Below the pieces are notes generated by a model. It searched no databases. It saw only the letters and a program-made list of their open reading frames with translations, and was not told the origin of the DNA. Below are positions 20,315 to 29,172 of a DNA stretch of 64,000 bases, in pieces. A program made the translations under genes and the position numbers. Positions within the stretch are counted from its first letter, which is position 1; the number at the start of each line of letters is the position of its first letter. Origin of the DNA: Alcanivorax nanhaiticus (lineage in GTDB: Bacteria; Pseudomonadota; Gammaproteobacteria; Pseudomonadales; Alcanivoracaceae); assembly GCF_000756665.1 (NCBI RefSeq), contig NZ_ARXV01000006.1, forward strand, positions 186,001 to 250,000, given 5' to 3'.

Positions 20315-21904
20315 TTAGCGTTTCCGGGTCAGCAAGATAACCGGCAGCAGCCCAAGCAGGACCAGGGTTAACGATGGGGCAGCGGCACGCTGCCACTCCC
20401 CTTCCGCCGTCAATTCATAGATTCTGACCGCCAGGGTATCCCAGCCGAAGGGACGCAACAGCAAAGTCGCCGGCATTTCCTTCATCACATCGATACCGAC
20501 CATCAACAGCGCCGTGAACAGGCCGGGCAGCATCATTGGCAGGTACACCCGCCGCCCCACCTCTGCGGACGTGGCCCCCAACGTGCGGGCCGCCTCTACC
20601 AGGCCAGGCTTCACCTGCTGCAAGGCATTCTCCACGGGGCCGAAGGCCACTGCCAGAAAGCGCACCACATAGGCCAGCACCAGCGCCATCAACCCGCCTA
20701 CCAATGGCACGGACCATCCCAACTGATGCAAGCCGTCCTGCACTGCACTGAAACTTACCATGATGCCCACTGCCAGCACCGAGCCCGGCAACGCATAGCC
20801 CAACGTGGCCAGCTGCACCGAGGCCGACACCATCCGCGAAGGTTGATGGCGTTTCACCCACGCCAGCCACCCGGCCAGCACCAGCACCAACGACGACGCC
20901 ATGGCACCGAGCAGGAAGGTGCGCCACACCAGATTGGCAAAGCGCAGATCCACCCCCTGCAAACTGGTGCCAATCACCCAGTACAGCAACCGGGAGACCG
21001 GCAACAGAAACGCCAGGAAAAGCACCGTGAATGCAAAGCCACTGATCAACCAGGCGAGCCGGGGCCGAACCCGCATTACCCGCCGACCACCCAATTCACC
21101 GTAACGGGCACGGCGACGCCCACGCCGCTCCAGCATCAGCGCCACCAGCACAAACAACAGTAGTAGCGATGCCAGCTGCGCCGCTGCCTGCAGGTTGAAC
21201 AGGCCGTACCAGCTTTTGTAGATGGCGGTGGTAAAGGTATCGAAATTGAACACCGACACTGCGCCGAAATCGGCCAGGGTTTCCATCAATGCCAGCGCCA
21301 GCCCTGCCGCAATACCGGGGCGCGCCATCGGTAGCGCCACCTTGAAAAAGGCTCGCAGCGAGCTGTCGCCCAGAATCCGGGCCTGCTCCAGCACAGCCCG
21401 GCCCTGGGCCAGAAAAGCCAGCCGCGCCAGCATGTACACATAGGGATAGAGCACCAGTGTCAGGGTCACCACTACCCAGAACGGGTGTCGTGCACTAAAC
21501 CCTGACAGAGCGGGCCACCAGTCACGCAGCTGACTCTGGATCGGTCCGGCATAATCCAGCAAGTCCACCATGACGAAGGCCAGCACATAGGCCGGCATGG
21601 CCATGGGCAGAAACAAGGCCCATTCCAGCCAGCGACGGCCGGGGAAATCCAGCGTGGCAACGCACCAGGCCAGCGAGACCCCCAGCGCCAGCACGCCCAC
21701 CGTCACCCCCACCATCAACAGCAGGGTGTTGCCCACCAGCCGCCACAACACCGTATCCAACAGGTGCTGCCAGGTCTCCCATTGCTGCTGGTGCCAGGCA
21801 CTCAACAGCACCAGGATCGGCACCAGAACCAGCAACGCCAGTGCTACCGCACTGGCGCTACTGATTCCAGGGAAGCGACGCGTTGACAAAAAGCGGGACC
21901 TCAC
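20315..21904 (-). CDS. Fe(III) ABC transporter permease (FbpB type)
   Basis: Inner membrane permease of an iron(III) importer, 529 residues with about twelve hydrophobic segments in two binding-protein-dependent permease halves. Two EAA-type loops are visible: ARILGDSSLRAFFKVALP and ARTLGATSAEVGRRVYLP, which dock the ATPase. The GTG start lies just after the stop of the upstream binding-protein gene, so the pair is coupled. No ATPase gene follows; the next gene leftward is the unrelated barrel unit, so the ATP-binding subunit must be encoded elsewhere. Confidence 0.9.
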   Translation of the reverse strand: MRSRFLSTRRFPGISSASAVALALLVLVPILVLLSAWHQQQWETWQHLLDTVLWRLVGNTLLLMVGVTVGVLALGVSLAWCVATLDFPGRRWLEWALFLPMAMPAYVLAFVMVDLLDYAGPIQSQLRDWWPALSGFSARHPFWVVVTLTLVLYPYVYMLARLAFLAQGRAVLEQARILGDSSLRAFFKVALPMARPGIAAGLALALMETLADFGAVSVFNFDTFTTAIYKSWYGLFNLQAAAQLASLLLLFVLVALMLERRGRRRARYGELGGRRVMRVRPRLAWLISGFAFTVLFLAFLLPVSRLLYWVIGTSLQGVDLRFANLVWRTFLLGAMASSLVLVLAGWLAWVKRHQPSRMVSASVQLATLGYALPGSVLAVGIMVSFSAVQDGLHQLGWSVPLVGGLMALVLAYVVRFLAVAFGPVENALQQVKPGLVEAARTLGATSAEVGRRVYLPMMLPGLFTALLMVGIDVMKEMPATLLLRPFGWDTLAVRIYELTAEGEWQRAAAPSLTLVLLGLLPVILLTRKR

Positions 21905-21907
21905 CGG

Positions 21908-22918
21908 TTAGCGATACCCCGCCCGATCCATCAGCTTCACCGCCTCAACCTGCAGGGCTCCGGCCACACTGACATTGAGGTCGTCTTCACGGAAATCACC
22001 CCAGGAGCGCACTTCTTCTGCCGGTTCCACAGTGGGATTCACCGGGTATTCCAGATTGATTTCCGCCAGCAGATGCTGGGCTTGCGGCTGGGTCATCCAT
22101 TCCAGCAGGGCCTTGGCCTGCTCCGGATGCGGGGCGTATTTGGTCACCGCGCCACCGGAAATATTGATGTGCACACCACTCACCTCCTGGTTGGCCCAGA
22201 ACAGGGACAGCGGCAGCTGCGGGTTATCACGCTTCATGCGGCCAAAATAGTAAGTATTCACTATGCCCACATCGCACTGCCCAGCGACGATAGCTTCCAT
22301 CAGGGCGGTATCGTTGGAGAACACATCGGTGGCCAGGTTGCCCACCCAGCCACTGACCACGGCTTCCGCCTGCTCAGCGCCCAGGCGCTCAATCATGGTG
22401 GCAACCAGAGACTGGTTGTAGACCTTCTTGGAAGTGCGCAGACAAAGACGCCCTTTCCACTCGGGCTCCGCCAGCGCTTCATAGCTGGACAGGTTTTCCG
22501 GGTTCACCCGCTCAGTGGAATAGACAATGGTACGAGCCCGTTTGGTCAGACCAAACCACTGCTTGTTCGGGTCGGTGAAGCTATCCGGCACGTTGGCATC
22601 CAGCACCACCGATTCCACCGGCTGCAACAGTTCCATTTGTGCCGCATTCCACAGGTTGCCGGCATCCACGGTGATCAACAGATCTGCCGGGGTACGCTCA
22701 CCTTCCGCCTGCAGCCGCGCTGCCAGAGCGGAGGCATTGTCCGTGATATAGCGAATGGTGATGCCCGTCTCTTCTGTATAGGCATCAAACACCGGTTTGA
22801 TCAGATGGTCATTGCGGGAGGTATAGACCACCAGTTCGTTCTCGGAGGCAGGTTCTGAACAGCCCCACAGGCCCGCCAGCGCCACAACAGCACCAGCTAC
22901 GACACCGATAACACGCAT
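21908..22918 (-). CDS. Fe(III) ABC transporter substrate-binding protein (FbpA/FutA type)
   Basis: Periplasmic iron-binding component, about 336 residues. Signal sequence with a Cys (LAGLWGC) suggests a lipid anchor. Mature start ELVVYTSRNDHLIKPVFDAY is typical of the family; the adjacent tyrosines in VNTYYFGR match the iron-ligating Tyr pair. The start at MRVIGVV was chosen because it begins the signal peptide and has GGAG upstream. A Fur-like palindrome lies 30 bases upstream, consistent with iron repression. First gene of the two-gene operon. Confidence 0.9.
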   Translation of the reverse strand: MRVIGVVAGAVVALAGLWGCSEPASENELVVYTSRNDHLIKPVFDAYTEETGITIRYITDNASALAARLQAEGERTPADLLITVDAGNLWNAAQMELLQPVESVVLDANVPDSFTDPNKQWFGLTKRARTIVYSTERVNPENLSSYEALAEPEWKGRLCLRTSKKVYNQSLVATMIERLGAEQAEAVVSGWVGNLATDVFSNDTALMEAIVAGQCDVGIVNTYYFGRMKRDNPQLPLSLFWANQEVSGVHINISGGAVTKYAPHPEQAKALLEWMTQPQAQHLLAEINLEYPVNPTVEPAEEVRSWGDFREDDLNVSVAGALQVEAVKLMDRAGYR

Positions 22919-22945
22919 ATCCCTTAACTCCAGTCCGGGGAATTC

Positions 22946-22965
22946 AAACAAGAATGATTCTTAAT
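22946..22965 (-). promoter_or_regulatory. Candidate Fur box
   Basis: AAGAATgATTCTT palindrome inside an A/T-rich stretch, about 30 bases upstream of the iron-binding-protein gene. Resembles the Fur consensus core by eye only. Confidence 0.5.
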
Positions 22966-23000
22966 TGGTCTCGCAGTATGGCAGGTCTCTACGCCAAGCT

Positions 23001-24254
23001 CTAGCCAGAATTTTTCGCCAGATGCGGAGCCCGGGCCAGCACCGGCAGGTCCGCGCTTCTTCCCAGCGCCCGGTTAACGAAGAACCCCTTCACCGGCCCT
23101 CCCTGATTCACCATGCGCATGCCGGCATTACGCAACCAACGCAGCGGCAGGGCACGCTGCTCGAACAGCTGCTGGAAGCCACGCATGGCATTTTGCATGA
23201 CCAGATTTTCGCCGCGGCGACGGCGTTGATAGCGCGCCAGCGCATGAGCATCCGCACAACCCAGCCCCTTTTCACAGGCCTGTCGTACTTCTTCTGCCAG
23301 CACCGCCGCATCCAGCAAGCCAAGATTCACACCCTGCCCTGCCAGCGGGTGAATCACATGGGCAGCATCGCCCACCAGCGCAAGGCCAGCAGCCACATAC
23401 TGACTGGCGTGGCGCGGCTGGATCGGGAACACCGCACGCTCACTCAACAGGGTCACCTCACCCAGCGTATCCGCGACGCTCGCCTGCAGCTCCATGGCAA
23501 AACGTGCCGCATCGCACTGCTGCAATTCACGAATACGCTCAGGCCAGCCAGACCAGACAATCGAGCACTGTCGTTGCTCACCCTGGGCCGGATCACTGTA
23601 CAGGGGCAGCAGGGCCAGCGGCCCGGATTCCATAAACACCTGACGGGCGCACCCACCGTGCGGCAAAGCCGTGCCAATGGTGGCGACCAGAGCATGATGA
23701 CCGCTGTCGGAAGCGCCGCCACTGATTCCCGCCCAGTCACGCACCTGTGAGCGGGCACCGTCGGCACCCACCAGCAGATCCGCCTGCAGACGTTCATTGC
23801 CGCAGATTACGTCCCAACCCGTTTCACCGCGGCGCGCGCCCTCAACCGCAGCACCGCAACGCCAGTCCAGATTCGGCAGTGCTTGTGCCCGTTGATACAA
23901 CGCCGCCGTCAAATGGCCATTTTCCAACAGCCAACCCAGTGTCTCGGCACCCGCTTCCTCGGCGCTGAAACACACCTCACCGGTACCGTCCTGATCCCAC
24001 ACCTGCATGGCGCTGTAGGGTTGCACCCGGCCCGGATCCAGACAATCCCAGACACCGGTGTTACGCAGTAACCAGTAGCTGGCTTCGGTCAGGGTGGACA
24101 CCCGCAACTGGGCATCCCCCGTTGGCATCACCGGCACCGGCGCCCCATCCAGCACCGTCACCCGCAACCCGGCCTCCGCCAACAGCACCGCCAGCAACCC
24201 ACCGGTCATGCCACCGCCAACGATAATGATGTGTTGTTCGTTAACGCCCGTCAT
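23001..24254 (-). CDS. ubiI: FAD-dependent ubiquinone hydroxylase, UbiI/VisC type
   Basis: Flavin monooxygenase of ubiquinone ring hydroxylation, 417 residues. FAD motifs in order: IIVGGGMTGG at the N-terminus, LLVGADGARS in the middle, LVGDAAHVIHPLAGQG toward the C-terminus. It follows ubiH in the conserved ygfB-pepP-ubiH-ubiI order, which favours the C5 hydroxylase UbiI over UbiF. The start at MTGVNEQ has AAGGA upstream. Separated from ubiH by a 240-base gap filled with a composite repeat. The exact ring position cannot be proven from sequence. Confidence 0.85.
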   Translation of the reverse strand: MTGVNEQHIIIVGGGMTGGLLAVLLAEAGLRVTVLDGAPVPVMPTGDAQLRVSTLTEASYWLLRNTGVWDCLDPGRVQPYSAMQVWDQDGTGEVCFSAEEAGAETLGWLLENGHLTAALYQRAQALPNLDWRCGAAVEGARRGETGWDVICGNERLQADLLVGADGARSQVRDWAGISGGASDSGHHALVATIGTALPHGGCARQVFMESGPLALLPLYSDPAQGEQRQCSIVWSGWPERIRELQQCDAARFAMELQASVADTLGEVTLLSERAVFPIQPRHASQYVAAGLALVGDAAHVIHPLAGQGVNLGLLDAAVLAEEVRQACEKGLGCADAHALARYQRRRRGENLVMQNAMRGFQQLFEQRALPLRWLRNAGMRMVNQGGPVKGFFVNRALGRSADLPVLARAPHLAKNSG

Positions 24255-24323
24255 AGATCCTTTCCAACACACGCAGACGCCATCAGGCAACCTCCGCCAT
24301 TCAGCTATTGCTAAACCAAGTCA

Positions 24324-24491
24324 CGAGAAGCGAGTTTCGAGTTGCGAAAAGCAAAACCGTTTTTCAGATTTTCGAAACTCGTTTCTCATAACTCGAAACT
24401 GTTGTTCCACCCCGCAACGCCGACGCCTCTCCGTAGCAAGGTTTCCGCTTTTGAATTCAGCTATTCGCTATTCACTGTTAACTATTAACTG
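24324..24491. repeat. Composite repeat: GAGNNNC hairpin plus CTRTTMA array
   Basis: Hairpin 24324-24400 (left GAGAAGC, GAGTTTC, GAGTTGC; right on the other strand GAGTTAT, GAGAAAC, GAGTTTC), a linker with cgtagcaaggtttccgc, then four 7-mers CTATTCG, CTATTCA, CTGTTAA, CTATTAA at 24461-24488. The array ends 4 bases from the ubiH stop codon. Confidence 0.8.
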
Positions 24492-24495
24492 CTTT

Positions 24496-25668
24496 TCAAA
24501 GCCCCATCGCCCGTTTCGCAAACCCACTCCGCAGCCCCGGCAGAATATCCAGCGCCACCAACCCCAACTGCCGACTATGGGCAAACAGCGGTTGCTGTAC
24601 ACGGAACAATTCCGGCACCCAACGGGATGCCTGACTGATCAGGGCCTGATCCTTTTCCCGTTTTTGCGCATAGGCCTGCAGGGTGGTCAGGCTGCCGGGC
24701 TGGTCACTGCCGCCGACAGTCTGTGCCAGCGCCAGCAGATCTCGCACGGTCAGATTGAATCCCTGCCCGGCTACCGGGTGCAGGGTATGAGCCGCATTGC
24801 CCACCACTACTGCGTGAGGAACCACTTGCGCACACGCCTCTGTCAGCACCAGCGGATAACGCTGCCGCTCGCCGATACCGGTGAGGCGCGGTGCCTCCGC
24901 CGGACAACGGGACTGCAACTCTGCCATTACTTCTGCCTCTCCCATGGCCATCCACTGCTCTACTTGCGAACGCGGACCGGTCCACACCAGAGCGAAACGC
25001 TGATCTGGCAGGGGCAAAAGGGCTAGCGGACCATCGTTGAGGAAACGTTCGTAAGCAATGCCGCTATGGGGGCCTGCCAGGGACAGGTTGGCAATCAGGG
25101 CATCATGCCCGGTGTCATGATCGCGGGCGCTGATACCCAGCCACTCACGGGTCTTCGAACGGGCACCATCGGCCGCGATCAGCAAGGGCGTTTCCAGGAC
25201 ATCACCACTGGAAAGGGAAACCTGATAGCCATGCTCCAGGCGACGAATGCCGGACAAGGTATCCGGTGCACGCACGGTAATGGCGTCATCACCGAACAGC
25301 GCCCCCAGCAACACAAAACCCAGCCAGCGGTTTTCCACCACCACCCCAAGCTGGTCGACGCCTTCTTCCTGTGCAGACATACGGGTCAACCCGAGCCGGG
25401 ATTGTCGGGACACATGCACCGTGCCAATCCCAGCGGCGTGTTCACGAATGGCCTGACCCAGACCAAGATCATCCAATACCGCCAATGTGCCCGCCGACAG
25501 CGCAGTACTGCGCGCATCAAAGCTGGGAGTCAACGGCGGCGCTTCAGGCAACGTCAGCGGATGACTTTCCACCAGCACCACACTGCCTGCGCCATGGCGA
25601 CGCAACAACAACGCCAGCATGGCCCCCGCCATCCCGCCGCCAACGATCACCAGAGGTTGTTGCGTCAT
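24496..25668 (-). CDS. ubiH: 2-octaprenyl-6-methoxyphenol hydroxylase
   Basis: FAD monooxygenase for C1 hydroxylation in ubiquinone synthesis, 390 residues. Motifs: LVIVGGGMAGAMLALLL, then FDARSTALS (characteristic of UbiH), LIAADGARS, and VVGNAAHTLHPVAGQGFNL with Asn in place of Asp as in other UbiH proteins. The ATG of MTQQPLV was taken as start; GTG four codons upstream is possible and neither has a strong ribosome site. Third gene of the ygfB-pepP-ubiH-ubiI group. Confidence 0.92.
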   Translation of the reverse strand: MTQQPLVIVGGGMAGAMLALLLRRHGAGSVVLVESHPLTLPEAPPLTPSFDARSTALSAGTLAVLDDLGLGQAIREHAAGIGTVHVSRQSRLGLTRMSAQEEGVDQLGVVVENRWLGFVLLGALFGDDAITVRAPDTLSGIRRLEHGYQVSLSSGDVLETPLLIAADGARSKTREWLGISARDHDTGHDALIANLSLAGPHSGIAYERFLNDGPLALLPLPDQRFALVWTGPRSQVEQWMAMGEAEVMAELQSRCPAEAPRLTGIGERQRYPLVLTEACAQVVPHAVVVGNAAHTLHPVAGQGFNLTVRDLLALAQTVGGSDQPGSLTTLQAYAQKREKDQALISQASRWVPELFRVQQPLFAHSRQLGLVALDILPGLRSGFAKRAMGL

Positions 25669-25685
25669 TTCAATGTCCACTTTTA

Positions 25686-25893
25686 CTGTAGGAGCGCCGC
25701 CTGAGGCGCGAACCCGAAGGGCGAGTTACTAGTTGCGAGTACCGAGTAACGAAAGGCTAAAAGCTCCGCTTTTCGAAACTCGCGACTCGTTACTCGAAAC
25801 AGGCTATGCAACCCCGCCACTCCGACGCGGCTTCGTAGCAGGGTTTTCGCTTTTGAAGTTAGCTGTTAACTGTTCACTATTAACTGTTAACTA
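25686..25893. repeat. Composite repeat between pepP and ubiH
   Basis: It starts with a half REP-like arm (tgtaggagcgccgcctgagg, 25687-25706), then a GAGNNNC hairpin at 25721-25800 (loop-distal units GAGTTAC, GAGTACC; inner GAGTTTC), the shared linker cttcgtagcagggttttcgc, and four 7-mers CTGTTAA, CTGTTCA, CTATTAA, CTGTTAA at 25863-25890. The array ends 3 bases from the pepP stop. Confidence 0.8.
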
Positions 25894-25896
25894 CCC

Positions 25897-27213
25897 TCAA
25901 CCGCCTTTCATCAAGCGCTCAATCTCCGCCACATCCTTCGGCACCTCGTGAGTCAACACCTCACAGCCGTCCTTGGTGACGACCACATCGTCTTCGATGC
26001 GAATGCCGATGCCGCGCCACTGCTCATCCACTGTGTCGTCATCCGGCGCCACATACAGGCCCGGCTCCACCGTCAAAGCCATACCCGGCTCCAGCTGGCG
26101 CCACTGATCCTGCACCCGGTAATCGCCCACATCATGCACATCCAGCCCCAGCCAGTGCCCGGTGCGATGCATGAAGAAACGACGGTAGCCTTCGGTTTCG
26201 ACCAGTTCGTTGAACTCACCCTTGAGCAAGCCCAGATCCAGCAAGCCCTGGGTAAGAATGTTCACCACCTGCTCGTGGGGCACATTCCAGTGATTGTCCG
26301 GGTGGGTCGCTTCAATCGCGGCATACTGGCTGGCCAGCACCAGTTCATAAAGCGCTTGCTGGGGCTTGCTGAAGGAACCATTCACCGGAAAGGTACGGGT
26401 AATGTCCGAAGCGTACATCTCCAGTTCACAACCTGCGTCCACCAATACCAGATCGCCCTCTTTCAGCTTCTGACGGTTATCAATGTAATGCAGGATGCAG
26501 CCATTGGCCCCGCCCCCCACAATGCTCGGGTAGGCCGGGCTGCGCGAGCCGTGACGCATGAACTCGTGGATATATTCCGCCTCCAGCTGATATTCCATCA
26601 TGCCCGGCTTCACCGCCTGCATCGCTCGCACATGGGCCCCGGCAGAAATGCTTGCGGCTTTGCGCATCAGCTTGATTTCAGCCGCCGACTTGAACAAACG
26701 CATGTCATGCAGATGGTGCGCCAGCGCCACAAATTCACCCGGCGGCTGGGCACCGGAACGTACCCGGTCACGGATACTGTTCACCCAGCCCATCAGACGG
26801 CGATCAAATTCCGCATCCATGCCCAGGTCGTAGTAGACCCGCTCACGGCCTTCCAGCAGCCCCGGCAAAATTTCGTCGATATCTCCGATGGGGAAGGCAT
26901 CATCCGCGTCGAAGTCATTCACCACCCCTTCCGGCCCGGAACGATAGCCATTCCAGATTTCCATGGTGCGGTCCCGCTCCCGGCAGAACATCACGTACTC
27001 GCCGTGCTCCCGGCCCGGCATCAGTACCATCACCGCTTCCGGCTCATCAAAGCCGGTGAGATACCAGAAATCACTACTGGGACGGTAGGGATACTCCACA
27101 TCCCGGTTACGGATGTGTTCCGGTGCAGCCGGCAGAATGGCAATACTGTTGGGGCCCATGATGCCCATCAATTCCTGACGGCGACGGGCAAATTCCTGGC
27201 GATTGATGCTCAA
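25897..27213 (-). CDS. pepP: Xaa-Pro aminopeptidase
   Basis: Cytosolic dimetal M24 peptidase that removes the residue before proline, 438 residues. Metal ligands are visible in VLVDAGCE/ASDITRTF, TGHWLGLDVHD, TVEPGLY and GIRIEDD. The start is TTG: the protein from SINRQEFARRRQEL aligns with the usual PepP N-terminus, AGGAGG lies 4-5 bases upstream, and the next in-frame ATG would remove 15 family-conserved residues. It follows ygfB by 32 bases in a conserved operon. Confidence 0.95.
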   Translation of the reverse strand: MSINRQEFARRRQELMGIMGPNSIAILPAAPEHIRNRDVEYPYRPSSDFWYLTGFDEPEAVMVLMPGREHGEYVMFCRERDRTMEIWNGYRSGPEGVVNDFDADDAFPIGDIDEILPGLLEGRERVYYDLGMDAEFDRRLMGWVNSIRDRVRSGAQPPGEFVALAHHLHDMRLFKSAAEIKLMRKAASISAGAHVRAMQAVKPGMMEYQLEAEYIHEFMRHGSRSPAYPSIVGGGANGCILHYIDNRQKLKEGDLVLVDAGCELEMYASDITRTFPVNGSFSKPQQALYELVLASQYAAIEATHPDNHWNVPHEQVVNILTQGLLDLGLLKGEFNELVETEGYRRFFMHRTGHWLGLDVHDVGDYRVQDQWRQLEPGMALTVEPGLYVAPDDDTVDEQWRGIGIRIEDDVVVTKDGCEVLTHEVPKDVAEIERLMKGG

Positions 27214-27245
27214 AATCCCTCCTGAATATGCGGGAGACGATGTAA

Positions 27246-27836
27246 TCAGTGCTTGGTCGGTGGCGCCGGCGGTGTCTCGCCTGACTTGGCTTGCGGGCGC
27301 ATGACAAGCTCAGTGTAAATCATCAGTGCCGCCATGCGGCAATGCTCGGCCACTTGCTCGAACATGTCCTCTTCCTCGTCCCCGGATTCATCCGGCGTTT
27401 CCACCTGGCTGATGGCAGCCAGATCGGACAAAGCCTCTTGAATGCCCTGCGACAGATCCTTGTCATGGGTATTGGCAGATCCGGTACCAAAGCCGACCAG
27501 AAAGCCCTCGCACCATTGGGCAATAGCGGCTACCCGCAGCCCCAGATCTTCCTCATCACCCGGCAATAGCAGGTGAAGCTCCAGCCCGGTGCCGGCAAAC
27601 CCGCCCGCCAGCTCGTCACGAACCCCCACCAGCATGGCACCCAGTTCGGTGGAAAATTGCTGGCCCGGCTCAAAATCCACATGGGAAGCCAGCACCCCCA
27701 GCAACTCTTCATCGCGCCCGCCATGGCCGGTGGCCAACAAGCCGGCAGCCAGCCCCTGTAGTTCACTGGGAGAGTGAGCGATACCGGCCGCCGCCAGGGA
27801 CTGGGCCAGTACCTCGAAATCAATCTGGTTGGACAT
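27246..27836 (-). CDS. YgfB/UPF0149 family protein
   Basis: 196-residue soluble acidic protein of the UPF0149 family, with the family-typical pattern HSPSELQGLAAGLL near the N-terminus, WCEGFLVGFG mid-protein and an acidic stretch DESGDEEEDMFEQVAEHCRM near the C-terminus. First gene of the ygfB-pepP-ubiH-ubiI operon, reading away from the TIGR02449-zapA genes. Molecular role not evident from sequence. Confidence 0.9.
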   Translation of the reverse strand: MSNQIDFEVLAQSLAAAGIAHSPSELQGLAAGLLATGHGGRDEELLGVLASHVDFEPGQQFSTELGAMLVGVRDELAGGFAGTGLELHLLLPGDEEDLGLRVAAIAQWCEGFLVGFGTGSANTHDKDLSQGIQEALSDLAAISQVETPDESGDEEEDMFEQVAEHCRMAALMIYTELVMRPQAKSGETPPAPPTKH

Positions 27837-27924
27837 GGGATGTTCCGTTATCTGCAGGCATCTCGGGCTTCCTGAAGAAAGCCATGAAAAGTGTGCGCTA
27901 AGTGGCTATCAGCATTCAATTTCG

Positions 27925-27953
27925 TTGACCCGTGTCAACCCCACACCTATAGT
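27925..27953 (+). promoter_or_regulatory. Candidate sigma-70 promoter for the TIGR02449-zapA genes
   Basis: TTGACC, 17-base spacer, TATAGT, reading right in the divergent region between ygfB and the TIGR02449 gene. Confidence 0.6.
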
Positions 27954-28067
27954 TGAAACAGCCTGTCAATCGGGAGGGGGTGCCAGCTTTTGGCAATTCC
28001 CGGTGAGGTGCAGGGGACGCGGGCCTGTAACCGGCCCACACCTTAGGCGAACCACGACCATTTTGCC

Positions 28068-28280
28068 ATGACGACGGAACAACAACTAAAGCAACTGGAA
28101 ACCCGCGTCGATGAACTGTTGCGAATCAGTTCGCGGCTGCGTCAGGAAAATCTGGCCCTTCATGAACGGGAGGCCAAACTGGTGGAAGAACGCGCCCAGC
28201 TGCTGAAGAAGAACGACGTAGCCCGTAACAAGGTCGAGGCGATCATTTCTCGCCTGAAATCCCTGGAGCAGGAATCCTGA
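28068..28280 (+). CDS. TIGR02449 family small coiled-coil protein
   Basis: 70 residues, almost entirely a charged heptad coiled coil (LKQLETRVDELLRISSRLRQ onward, ending ISRLKSLEQES). It matches the small family found just upstream of zapA in many gammaproteobacteria and resembles ZapB in build; a cell division role is inference from the neighbour. It precedes zapA by about 50 bases on the same strand. Confidence 0.85.
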   Translation: MTTEQQLKQLETRVDELLRISSRLRQENLALHEREAKLVEERAQLLKKNDVARNKVEAIISRLKSLEQES

Positions 28281-28332
28281 GCGTGGCATCCTGCCACTTC
28301 TTACCCATCTAGCAATCGCGGTGCCTTGGAAC

Positions 28333-28644
28333 ATGTCTAACGAAAACTCCCTGGTGATCCACCTTCTCGACAAGGAGTATCGTGTTGCCTGCCCGGAAGG
28401 CGAGCAGGACAACCTGCTGGCGGCCGCCCGCTATCTGGATACCCAGCTGCGCGAAGTCCGTGATGCCAATGTGATCGGTCTGGAGCGGATCGCGATCATG
28501 ACCGCCCTGAACATGAGCCACGAATTGCTCAATGCCCGCAAGAATGCTGGTCAGGATTCCGAGAGCGAAGCCCGCGTGCAAGCCTTGCTAGGCCGCCTGG
28601 AAGACGAAATCCAGGCCTTCGAAGACGCCCGCCGCAAGCTGTAA
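28333..28644 (+). CDS. zapA: Cell division protein ZapA
   Basis: FtsZ-ring-associated protein that promotes protofilament bundling, 103 residues. Has the ZapA globular head (VIHLLDKEYRVACPEGEQDN, LLAAARYLD) and a C-terminal coiled coil. The start at MSNENSL was chosen over a GTG four codons upstream because it matches the usual ZapA N-terminus. It lies upstream of ssrS and fau, the common order in the class. Confidence 0.93.
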   Translation: MSNENSLVIHLLDKEYRVACPEGEQDNLLAAARYLDTQLREVRDANVIGLERIAIMTALNMSHELLNARKNAGQDSESEARVQALLGRLEDEIQAFEDARRKL

Positions 28645-28674
28645 CCGCCCCATCGCTGGCTTCAACCGAATCTC

Positions 28675-28891
28675 AGAAGCGAGTAACGAGTTTCGAGTTG
28701 CGAAAACCTCACATTCTGCCCACGGCTGTCGCCTTTCGAAACTCGCGACTCGTTTCTCGAAACCAATCCTTTGCCACCCTTTAACGCCATGTCGGAGATT
28801 GCCTTTCGGCAATTTCCAACCTGCGCGGCTTCGTAGCAGGGGTTCCGCTTTTGAATTCAGCTGTTAACTATTCACTATTAACTGTTAACTG
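28675..28891. repeat. Composite repeat upstream of the 6S RNA gene
   Basis: GAGNNNC hairpin 28675-28761 (left GAGTAAC, GAGTTTC, GAGTTGC; right GAGAAAC, GAGTCGC, GAGTTTC on the other strand), the shared linker cttcgtagcaggggttccgc, and four 7-mers CTGTTAA, CTATTCA, CTATTAA, CTGTTAA at 28861-28888. It ends about 40 bases before the ssrS -10 box. Confidence 0.8.
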
Positions 28892-28933
28892 CCTTTCTGC
28901 CCTGTCAAGACTGTCGCCCACTCACACCACTGT

Positions 28934-28939
28934 TATAAT
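28934..28939 (+). promoter_or_regulatory. -10 box of 6S RNA gene
   Basis: Perfect TATAAT placed 6-7 bases before the expected 5' end of 6S RNA. No strong -35 hexamer is visible. Confidence 0.65.
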
Positions 28940-28945
28940 GACTTC

Positions 28946-29135
28946 GAGTGTTTCCTGGCTCGTACGCCAGAGGGCCATGTCCCTGAGCCGATAACGTAAT
29001 ACCCGGAGGCAAATATTGCCGTGTCCGTGTGCATGTCCGCCCAATGAGCGGAAAGCCTGAGGGCAAGGTTGATGCCGCCACCTTGAACCATACGGTTCAA
29101 GGGTCAAGCCCGCAGCGGCGGACCGGGAAGCACCC
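28946..29135 (+). ncRNA. ssrS: 6S RNA
   Basis: Regulatory RNA that binds the sigma-70 RNA polymerase holoenzyme. Landmarks shared with E. coli 6S RNA: cctgagccgata near the 5' end, accttgaacca and ggttcaaggg in the 3' half, then cagcggcgg. The ends pair as a closing stem, GTGTTTCCTGG with CCGGGAAGCAC. It lies between zapA and fau, its standard location. Ends are estimated to within a few bases. Confidence 0.92.
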
Positions 29136-29172
29136 TTTATTTCTTTGCCAGATGCCTGACGCTCGAGGCCGG

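Noticed and set aside
24324..28891. Insertion sequences
   Set aside because: The composite repeats carry no transposase frame and no target duplication could be seen by eye.
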